Made by a program: the position numbers and the translations under genes. Source: Coemansia sp. RSA 1804 (Eukaryota > Kickxellomycota > Kickxellomycetes > Kickxellales > Kickxellaceae). From it: a DNA stretch of 26,686 nt. The notes beneath the pieces were generated by a model. That model ran no database searches and was not told the origin of the DNA. It worked only from the letters and a program-made list of their open reading frames with translations. Where the stretch lies: NCBI GenBank assembly GCA_027578815.1, contig JANBTH010000210.1, forward strand, positions 1-26,686, in the 5' to 3' direction. The first letter of the stretch is position 1. Each line of letters begins with the position of its first letter. This document shows, one piece after another, positions 17,909-26,686 of the stretch.

Positions 17909-20900
17909 CTAGAAGTTGCGGCACAGGACAAGCGCAAGCAGCGCCATGCGGACGAACATGCCGTACTGCATCTGGCGGAAGTAGACGGCACGCTGGTCGG
18001 TGTCGACCTCGGGGGCGATCTCGGAGACCCTGGGCAGCGGGTGCATGACAACCATGTTGCGCTTGCACTTGCGCATGACGCTGTTGTCAACGACATAGGC
18101 GGCGCGCGCAGCCTCGTACTCGGCGGCGTCGTCAAAGCGCTCGCGCTGGACGCGGGTGACGTAGAGAACGTCGGCGGCAGCGAGGATGTCGTCCGACAGC
18201 TGCTCGTGCTCAATCTGCACCACGTAGGGAGCGCGCAGGGCCACGTCGCGCTTGACGGATTCGGGCATCCGCAGCGCCGGCGGCGACACGTAGTGCATGG
18301 TGACATTCTTGTACTGCGCAAGCACACGCGCAAGCGAGTGCACGGTGCGGCCGTTCTTCAGGTCGCCCACAAGCACCACGGTCAGTCCGTTGACGGTACC
18401 CAGCTCCTCGCGGATGGTGAACACATCAAGCATCGCCTGCGTCGGATGCTCTCCGACGCCGTCGCCAGCGTTGACCACTGGCACGTTTGCAAAGCGCGCG
18501 GCGCCCTGCACGGAGCCCGGCTGTGGATGGCGCAGACTGATGACGTCGGCGTACGATCCGAAAGTGCGCACCGTGTCCTCCAGCGTCTCGCCCTTGGCCA
18601 CCGACGACGTCTCGCTGCTGGCCGTGAACACCCGTCCGCCCAAGCGCAGCATGGCCGCCTGGAACGACGATGCCGTGCGCGACGACGGCTCGTAGAACAC
18701 CGATGCCATCACACGCCCCGCAAGCACCGGCACGCCGCCGTGACGCTGCACCGCCGTGCGCATCTCCTGCGCAACCGCAAACAGCAGATGCAGGTCCTCG
18801 CGCGAGAACTGCCGCACGCTCAGAACGTGCTTCATGTAGAACGGGTTCTCGCCGCCGTAGCGCGCAACCACGTCAGCCAGTCGCGAGACAGCCAGCGGCC
18901 GCTCTACCTCGCCGGTCGCAGTCAATGCTGCTGCTGCAGAGCCGCTGCCGTCCTTTGCGGCAGACGCAGACAGAGACGACGTGGCAGCTTCAGTCGCACT
19001 CAGCGCCGCCTCCAGCGGGGTCGAGGCAACTGCGCCAGCCTCATCGACAGCTGCTGCGTCAATAGCCGACTTGGACACCGCCGAGCCCCGCTTGCGCTCA
19101 GCCACAGGCCCGCCAAGCTGCGCAAACGGCTGTGCGCTGACGGGACCCGAGCTCACGGCACGCAGCACGTGGCCCAGATCGCGGCCACTGGCGGTCTGTG
19201 CGTCGTCTTCCGGCAGTACGTTGCCATCCAGAACGACGGTCTTTCCGCGGACCACCACGCGATGCACCACACAGTGTGCGGGCGCATCCAGCAGCGATGG
19301 GAACCACTTGGCATCGACACTGGCCGGCGGCACATTTGCAAGACGGTCCTGGTGGATCTCCACGTACGTGTCGGGCTGCTCGGGCAGTCCAAAGATCCGG
19401 CGCGGCGCCGTGCACAGACGCTCAATAATGTCGGCTGACGTCAGACGTCCGCCCTCGCTCGCGGTCTCCGCGTACAGAAGTGGCAGCGCAATCCGGTACC
19501 CAAGTGACGCGCATTCGTTGTCGTCGGCAACACCCAGTGCCTTGGCTACCTGCGTCGGTACTGCGCCAATGGTGAAGCAGTCAATAGACGACAGCCGTGC
19601 CCACAGCGCTGCCGAATCCGCAATCGGTTGCTGCTGGCCCTCGGTAGATGCCAGACGGTCGGCAAACAGCGCAAACACAGACACATCGCATGTGACACGC
19701 ATGCGCGAGCGACTCAGCTCGATCAGGTCGAGATCGGCGGCTGAGCGCACATCGGTGACGTGGATCTGGCGACCAAGCAGCGCTGCCAGCAGCAGCGTTG
19801 ACGCCAGGTCGGTGCCGCCAGCGTCTGTGACGATGGGCGACGACGCCGGCCATGCCTTGAGCAGCTCCGCCACCGCCGCGTATCCACCGGCAGCACGCCC
19901 AGACCGGAGCGAGAGGAACAGAACAGGCGCGTCGGCAGAGTCAGGCGCAGTTGCGCCGCTGGAGCCGTCAGCAACAGCCTGCACCACGTAGTCGGCGTGG
20001 GCATTCGTGCGAGCGGCGGTCTTCAGCGAGGCCACAGGTTGGCTGGGAGCGCGCATGGCCAGCGCAGTGAATCCACCGCTGAGGGCGGCGCGCGTGGCAT
20101 TGGAAACAGCAGGCGGTGGAACAAGCGCGGAAACGTCAACAAGCCCCGGCAGCGTTGCGGTGCGGTGCGACGTGATGTAGTCGACGCCATCGATCTCCCA
20201 CTTGTCGTAGGCAAAGCGCGCCAGCGCCTCGATGAACATCTTGGCGCACTTCACGTTGGTGATCAGTGGCACCGAGAAGTCGATGGCCATGCGGCGACTG
20301 CGGTACCCGTTGCTGACGTAGCTGGCTGGACGACGGAAGCTGTTCTTTGACGGCAGATTGATATAGAGATCAATCTTGTTGGTCGACAGATACTCCTGCA
20401 GGCTGTAGCCCTCGCGCGCCTTGTCGGCCTCCAGTGCCGTCACGTCAATACCGTGCTCCTGCACGAAATCGGCGGTACCAGGCGTGGCAAACAGCCGGAA
20501 GCCAGCCTCGTACAAACGCCGCACAGACCCCAGCATCTCGACCTTCTCCTTGTACGATCCGATCGAGATTAATATGTTCTTGCGCGGCAGCTGGAAGCCG
20601 GTGGCCAGCATGGCCTTGAGATACGCGTCGTACTTGTCGCGTCCAAACGCTGCCACCTCGCCCGTCGACGCCATCTCGACACCCAGGATCGGATCGGCAC
20701 CCTGCAGCCGCGAGAAGCTAAACTGCGGCACCTTGACACCGACAAAGCCCAGCTGCTGTCCGCGGTTCGGGTACGGCGTCACCGGCAGACCCAGCATTGC
20801 GCGTGTCGCCATCTCAATCAGATCAACGCCCGCAACCTTCGACACGAACGGGAACGACCGCGCCGCACGCACATTGCACTCGATGACCTTGATCTCGTTG

Positions 20901-23900
20901 TTCTTGGCCATGAACTGGATGTTGAACGGACCGGTGACACGCAGCGCCTGGCCGATGGCCGCCGTTGCATCGCCGATCTTGCGTACCGTCACTGGATCCA
21001 GATCCTGCGGCGGCTGCACCAGCGTTGCGTCGCCCGAGTGCACACCGGCGTTCTCCACGTGCTCCGACACGCAGTGCATCACCAGCTTGCCATCGACTGC
21101 AACCGCATCCACGTCAATCTCCTTGGCTTCCTCAATGAACTTTGTGATCACAACCGGGTGGTCGCGCGACACCGTGGCCGCCTGCCGCAGATATGCGCGC
21201 AGGTCGCCAGGCGTCCACACAACGTTCATTGCTGCGCCAGACAGCACGTACGACGGCCGCACAAGCACCGGATATCCGACCTCCGCGCAGAACTCCTCAG
21301 CATCGTCGTATTGCGCCAGCTCACGCCACTGCGGCTGGTCCACGCCAATCTGGTCCAACATGCGCGAGAACTTGTATCTGTTCTCCGCGCCGTCAATGTT
21401 CTCGGGGCTGGTACCAAAGATACGCACCTTGTTGCGGTGCAGGGCAAGCGCAATGTTGTTGGGTGCCTGTCCGCCCATACTGATGATGACTCCCGCCGAC
21501 GTCTCGACCTCGTAGATGTCCATGATGCGCTCCAGAGTAATGTTCGAGAAGTACAGCCGGTCAGCCTCATCGTAGTCAGTTGACACGGTCTCGGGGTTGT
21601 AGTTGACCATGATGGTCTTGAAGTTGTTGGCCCGCAGCGTGCGAATCGCGCGCACCGCACACCAGTCAAACTCAACCGACGATCCAATGCGGTACACGCC
21701 CGACCCAAGCACCATCACTCCGCTGTCGACAAAGGACACGTCGTGCTCCGATGCATTGTATGTCAGATACAGATAGTTGGTGAACGCTGGGAACTCGGCC
21801 GCAACCGTGTCAATCTGCTTGACGAACGGTGAAATTCCGTAGGCGCTGCGCGTGTTGCGCACTTGCATCTCGTTACGCTTGGTCAAGTGCGCAATGCCGC
21901 CGTCTGAGAATCCCTGCTGCTTGGCTATGCGCAGCAGTCCGCGCGGGATAGTCTGGTCAGCTGCATATGCGCCAAGACGCCGCTCGGTCTCCACCAGTCC
22001 GCGCAGCTTGCACAGGAACCACTTGTCAATCGATGTCAGCGCGTGAATCTGGTCGACGGTGTACCCCATGTGCAGGGCGTTGACAATTGCGAACACACGC
22101 AGATCTGTGGGCTTTGTCAGCTCCTCGGCAATTGCCTCGTCCGTCTCGGGCACGTAGTTGTTACGGCCGAACCCGTCGAAGCTGGTGTCCACCGACCGGA
22201 TCGCCTCCATCATCGTCTCTTCAAACGTGCGCCCAATTGCCATCACCTCGCCAACCGACTTCATCGCCGACGACAGGTTCTTGCTGACACGGTCAAACTT
22301 CTTCAGATCCCAGCGCGGGATCTTTACCACAATGTAGTCCAGACTCGGCTCGAAGCACGCCGTGGTCTCCTTGGTCACGCTGTTGCGGATTTCGTTAAGC
22401 CGGATCTCAAGTCCGAGCTTGGCCGCCACAAACGCCAGCGGGTATCCGGTAGCCTTGGACGCCAGCGCCGAACTGCGGCTCAACCGAGCGTTGACCTCGA
22501 TGATGCAGTACTCACGGCTATGTGGGTTTAGCGCGTACTGGATGTTGCACTCGCCAACTACGCCCAGGTGGCGGATAACGTTAACCGCGGTGGTGCGCAG
22601 CATCTGGTAATCCTCGTCGCTCAGCGTCTGGCTGGGCGCTACCACGATCGAATCACCCGTGTGGATGCCCAGCGGATCAAAGTTCTCCATGTTGCACACA
22701 GTGATACAGTTGTCAAAGCTGTCGCGCACCACCTCGTACTCGATCTCCTTCCATCCCTTCATACTACGCTCGACGAGCACCTGTGGCGACGCTGCAAACG
22801 CCTTGCGGCACAGCGCAACCAGCTCTTCTTCGTTTGACGCAAACCCGGACCCAAGACCGCCAAGCGCGTAGGCCGCACGGATGATCAGCGGGTACCCAAT
22901 GTCGTTGGCTGCCGTTATTGCCTCCTCGATACTGTTGGCCGCATGCGACTTTGCGCACTTTTCGCCAATCTCAGCCATTGCGGACGCAAACAGCTCACGG
23001 TCCTCGGTGAGCATAATGGTGTCGATTGGCGTACCAAGAACCTGGACGCCAAGCCCCCCAAACTCGTCCTTCATCTTGACACCAATGTTCAGCGCAGTCT
23101 GGCCGCCAAAGGTGCAGTAGATACCGTCGGGCTGCTCGTGCTTGATGACCTTGCGCACGCAGTCGGCGGTCACTGGAAGGAAGTAGCACTTGTCGGCCAG
23201 CCCCTTGGATGTCTGGATCGTCGCGATGTTTGGGTTGATGAGAATCGTGTAGATTCCTTCCTCCTTCAGCGCCTTGATCGCCTGCGACCCAGAGTAATCA
23301 AACTCACCGGCCTGTCCAATGCTCAGCCCTCCCGACCCAAGCACAAGCACCTTGCGGATACGCCGTCCGTTGACAATACGGCCCGTCTTGTCCAGATTGT
23401 CAGAGTCGAGATCGCGCTCCCACTGCTCAAGCTGCTGCCGACGCGCCTGCGCGGCCTCGGTTCCAGGGAACTCGACTGGGCCTTGCACACCGGACTCGAG
23501 ACAGCGCGTGACGGTGCTCAGAAAGATGTCGAACAGAACCTCGGTGTCCCGGGGCCCTGGGTTGGACTCCGGGTGGAACTGCACCGAAAAGTACGGCTTG
23601 TCGGTGTGGTAGATACCCTCGTTTGAGCCGTCGTTGGCATTGACAAACAGTTCCTTGACGTTGGGCGGGAGCGTCTCGGCCTTGACCGCGTAGCCGTGGT
23701 TCTGCGACGTAATGTAGCACCTGCTGGTCAGCATGTCAGTGCACGGGATGTTCTGTCCGCGGTTACCGTACTTCATCTTCTCGGTCTGTGCACCGCTTGC
23801 AAGGGCAAGCACCTGGTGTCCTAGACAGATACCAAAGATCGGGTATTTCTGGAGAGCCAGCGCCTTTTGGACCCGCTCAATGGTGACCGTGAGTGTCGTG

Positions 23901-25086
23901 GGATCACCTGGCCCGTTAGACAGGAACAGTCCATCGATGTTGGTCTCGGCCAGGAAATCATAGTCCCATGGAACCACCAGAACCTCCACGCCGCGCTTGA
24001 CAAAGCAGCGGATCTGGTTGTACTTCATGCCAATGTCCACCGCCACTATGCGCACAGTCTTTCCGTCCGGCCGCTTGAGCAGCGGCGTCTCATCAGTAGT
24101 CGGCGGCAAGTAGAGTCTGGGCTCCTTGCACGACACCTCGGCAACCAGGTTGGTGGCATTAGGGTCCACCCACGCAACATCCTGGTAGTCCGACAGCACC
24201 GCAGACACCTCGTCGCCGGCACTTGATCCGCTACCACCGACCACGCTGGTCGGGAGCAGGATCTTGCCAAGCATGACGCCTTCCTCGCGGATACGCTTTG
24301 TAATAGCACGCGTGTCAACGCCGTAGATAGCCGGGACGCCCTCGCGCCTGAGCCAGTCGCCCAGACTTGTTTTGGCCAGATGGTGCGAAAACTCGGCTGA
24401 CGCCTGTCCGACAACGAGACCAGCAATGTGGATCTGGTTGGACTCGAAGTACGCGGGGAGGTCCTTGAGGATCGGGTCGATTACGTCGTGGCTTGGCACG
24501 CCGTAGTTTCCGATCAGCGGATATGTGAGCACGAGGATCTGCCCACGGTACGAGGGATCCGTGAGCGACTCGGGGTATCCGACCATACCTAATTCCAGAA
24601 GCCATACGTTGATTAGATTGAGATTAGCAGATAGAGATCAGGCAGACAATCGGTCAGCTTGGCACACTGATTGATAGAGTGATTGATTGTGCACAGTGAA
24701 TGCCAAGGATCCATCCATCTCACAATCTCAATTGTATTGGCGTTCTTCTAACATACCCGCGATAAGGGGGGGGGGCTGAGATTGGGCTGTTTTCTTTCCC
24801 ATCTTGTTTCATGCTTCACTTTCTACATACCTGTCTGGAACACGCATTCGCCAGAGATGGACTTTGTCTCAGCGCCAAACGAGTAGCCCTGCATAACAGT
24901 CCCGTCCTTGAGAACAAGCGCAGCAACGGTGGGGTCTTGAGCATCGTATTCGTCAATGGTCTTTGCAGCGCACTCGGTTCCATAGGTAGGAATTGCCGCG
25001 GTGCACGGGGGAATGATGGTGACCGGCGGAACCGGCGAGGGTGCCCGCGATTCCTGGACGTTGGTGGCAATTGGAACGGCAACCAT
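17909..25086 (-). CDS. URA2: CAD/URA2: CPSase-ATCase polyprotein, dead DHOase
   Basis: This is the multifunctional enzyme of the first steps of de novo pyrimidine synthesis in the cytosol: glutamine-dependent carbamoyl phosphate synthesis and its transfer to aspartate. Two exons, 24831-25086 and 17909-24588, joined by a 242-nt GT-AG intron that splits a Gly codon, give 2311 residues, slightly longer than yeast Ura2. The glutaminase domain (about 50-465) has nucleophile C340 in GICLGH and the H424/E426 pair. The two CPSase halves span about 495-1420. An allosteric MGS-like segment (about 1422-1540) is the expected site of UTP inhibition. A DHOase-like domain (about 1556-1886) lacks the HxH zinc motif: LPGLVDV is followed by SAL. 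An Ala/Ser-rich linker (about 1886-1990) leads to the ATCase domain (about 2001-2311), with SSRTASSF at 2054-2061 and HPTQ at 2133-2136. A separate dihydroorotase must exist elsewhere in the genome. Confidence 0.96.
24766..24775. repeat. G10 homopolymer in CAD intron
   Basis: Ten consecutive G on the plus strand (C on the coding strand), about 56 nt into the single CAD intron. The run length is prone to sequencing error or variation but does not affect the coding frame. Confidence 0.9.
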
Positions 25087-25256
25087 TCTTGCAAGAAGAT
25101 CAAAAAAGTAGAGATAGAGTAAAAAGTATTCAAGTCTATACGAGAAGCTTGAATCCTTTCTTTTTTATGTGTAAGTGTCCAACAACAACAAAGGGAAGTG
25201 GAGGATAATGTAAGAAAGAGTATATAGGTGAAAAGAAATAAACGCCAAAAGAACAG

Positions 25257-25264
25257 TTTATATA
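25257..25264 (-). promoter_or_regulatory. TATA candidate of CAD gene
   Basis: TATATAAA on the minus strand, about 170 bp upstream of the CAD start codon. Assigned from position and consensus only. I see no Ppr1-type palindrome nearby. Confidence 0.35.
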
Positions 25265-26209
25265 GTTGAGCTTATAGTACAGCAGGTTTAAAATTCTTTC
25301 TTATCTATGAAGAAATAGAAATTTTGATCCCCTTTTTATGTGTATAAAATGATGGATAAACCTTATTTTTTGTTTCCTCTGTGGTGTGGGGAGGGAATAA
25401 GTAAGCTGGGAAAAAAGGAATATTAAAGGTTTGATAATATGATATGTAAGATCAACCCAACCAAGAAAAAAAAGTGATTCCAAAATATAGTTTTTTGTTA
25501 ACGGTAACCTTGAAACGGATAAAGATGATCTCAGGATCCACGGAACCGGGAAATGAATAGTGTGGGTGGGTTGCAAATGGACACGCGATGTGCTTTGTTA
25601 CTCCAAAAAAAAGTAAATGGTGAAAAACTTTTTTTGCTCCGAAGAAAGGGAATATAGAAAGGCTGACCTCGGAGAAGGAAAACAAACCCCAGGCAGTTGC
25701 CAAAGAGGCCGTGGCGCCCAGTTTTTATACCCTTCCCGTCTCTCCCTTCGTCTAGATCAGCGAAAGAGAAAACTTTTTTCCATTTGTTGGGGGCAGGAAT
25801 GGGTGGTGGAATTGAATTGAATTCAATGGGTTTGGGTTGGGCAGAAAAAGGCCTACCTTGTCTGCCGTTGGCTGCCTAAATCGGCGGCGGTGGAGGAGAG
25901 TGCAGAAGTGTGTGGGTTTCATGTATGTTATCGCGGGCAATCCCTGGCCTATCAGAAAAATTTTCTTTTTATCCTTTCCCCCAAAAAATTCCATTTTTTG
26001 GATTGTAGATATGAGCTTTTGCTTTCCTAAGCATTGTGTGCCTGAATCCACGGTTAGCAACCATTGCAGATTTTGAGCTTGCTCAGACTGCAACAAGCGA
26101 GAAGAGAGAGAGAGATGTGTCTCTTCCTGCTTGTTGCTGATAACAGGATAATGAGATAATGCATGGCAAGATACTGAATAAGGCTTATTGGGAGAAATTA
26201 TTTTCTCTT

Positions 26210-26215
26210 TTTATT
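26210..26215 (-). terminator. poly(A) signal candidate downstream of HSP60
   Basis: AATAAA on the minus strand, about 446 nt beyond the HSP60 stop. It could end a long HSP60 3' UTR or a small separate transcript. Confidence 0.3.
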
Positions 26216-26398
26216 GCGCCGACAGCGGCTACAACGGTAACAGCAAAACGCACTTCCATTTCTAGCTCGGTGTTGTAGTCGTCGATCTTTTTCTCCTCCG
26301 CCGAAGCGAGCTGGGGGAAAGGAGGAGGAAGGTGAGAAATAAAAGCGAATGTATGCGCAGCAATCCTTTCCACATTAGGGAGGAACGGCGGCAGCTCT

Positions 26399-26422
26399 CG
26401 CCGTCGCCGTCGCCGTCGCCGT
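26399..26422. repeat. (CGCCGT)4 microsatellite
   Basis: Four perfect hexamer units in the spacer upstream of the CAD gene. In some frames this generates runs of Gly-Asp or Arg. Confidence 0.9.
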
Positions 26423-26661
26423 TGGCTTGGGCTTTCGCTCGGTTGAGATTGAGCGGCATGCATTGGGTGGAGAACGTCTCTGTGGATGCAGCGGACAAAC
26501 AAGGATTCAGATCAGCAAGATCGCGTCTAATCACGGAGATAAAGAAGCACTGGTGGGAGTGGGGATCAGCGAAATGTTTTTTAATTCAAGTGGAAAAAAG
26601 CAAGCTTATAAAAAGGAAGAATAAAAAGGAGGAAAAGTAGAAGCAGAATATCAAGTCCCAA

Positions 26662-26686
26662 TTACATCATACCGCCCATGCCACCC
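26662..26686 (-). CDS. HSP60: C-terminal tail of probable mitochondrial HSP60
   Basis: Only the last seven codons and the TAA stop lie in the window; the rest is beyond the right edge. They read GGMGGMM. Gly-Gly-Met repeats ending in Met-Met are the hallmark C-terminal tail of GroEL/Hsp60 chaperonins, which fold imported proteins in the mitochondrial matrix; the tails project into the central cavity. The call rests on this short motif alone, so other Gly/Met-rich proteins remain possible. Confidence 0.55.

Larger units (their letters stand above)
25087..26661. other. spacer: CAD promoter and HSP60 3' flank
   Basis: This 1.6-kb spacer lies between two minus-strand genes. The left part should hold the CAD promoter and the right part the 3' UTR of the probable HSP60 gene. 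It is AT-rich with many A/T homopolymers, a GA-repeat run near 26101-26115 and a 12-bp palindrome, ATTGAATTCAAT, at 25816-25827. A minus-strand frame at about 26216-26310 looks exon-like, as discussed in the findings, but I cannot assign it. I see no other gene. Confidence 0.55.

Noticed and set aside
18041..19438. Long plus-strand frame of 465 codons opposite the CAD gene
   Set aside because: It lies antisense to the linker, ATCase and DHOase-like regions. Its translation is His/Arg-rich with no family features. Such frames arise from the strong GC bias at third positions of the CAD codons.
20421..21515. Plus-strand frame of 364 codons opposite CPSase
   Set aside because: A Ser/Thr/Pro/Arg-rich shadow of the conserved CPSase coding strand with no independent support.
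24766..24775. G10 run as a reiterative-transcription control of pyrimidine synthesis
   Set aside because: Such control is known for bacterial pyr promoters; here the run lies inside a eukaryotic intron and is more simply a homopolymer.

Overview
This window looks like chromosomal DNA of a fungus. The evidence is short spliceosomal introns with TACTAAC-type branch sites, a fungal URA2-type CAD polyprotein with a dead dihydroorotase domain, a secreted yeast-type GH18 chitinase with a Ser/Thr-rich linker, and a Get5-type ubiquitin-like protein. The architecture would suit an early-diverging lineage such as Kickxellomycotina, but that placement is an inference and not secure. I see no prokaryotic operon, CRISPR array, recognisable transposon or rRNA/tRNA gene.

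Layout. Positions 1-4089 hold no gene I can support: microsatellites, a 22-bp tandem repeat and one promoter-like patch. Positions 4090-8881 (minus) carry a seven-exon replicative DNA ligase I gene (CDC9/LIG1 type) that can be rebuilt from end to end; it has a PIP box and a possible mitochondrial leader. It shares a 400-bp divergent promoter with a three-exon HIT zinc-finger gene of the ZNHIT2 family (9282-10642, plus). That gene meets, tail to tail with only 34 bp between stop codons, a secreted chitinase (10677-12638, minus). Next come a 5'-truncated copy of an Old Yellow Enzyme gene (13284-13619, minus) and the intact YqjM-like gene (13660-14913, minus). An AT-rich 1.2-kb spacer separates that gene from a small secreted protein of unknown function (16099-16752, plus).

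The right third is GC-rich at the coding level. It contains GET5 (16933-17736, minus) and the large CAD/URA2 gene (17909-25086, minus, one intron, 2311 residues). At the window edge are the last codons of a probable mitochondrial HSP60 gene (26662-26686, minus).

The genes are mostly housekeeping functions of different pathways: DNA replication and repair, snRNP or R2TP-linked assembly, cell-wall remodelling, flavin-dependent reduction, tail-anchored protein targeting, de novo pyrimidine synthesis and mitochondrial protein folding. They do not form a metabolic cluster. The most unusual points are the GC-AG intron that restores the zinc-ligand spacing of the HIT finger, the CTG repeat beside a ligase splice acceptor, the decayed OYE copy, the orphan secreted protein, and the possible dual-start ligase whose upstream leader contains an MCB element.
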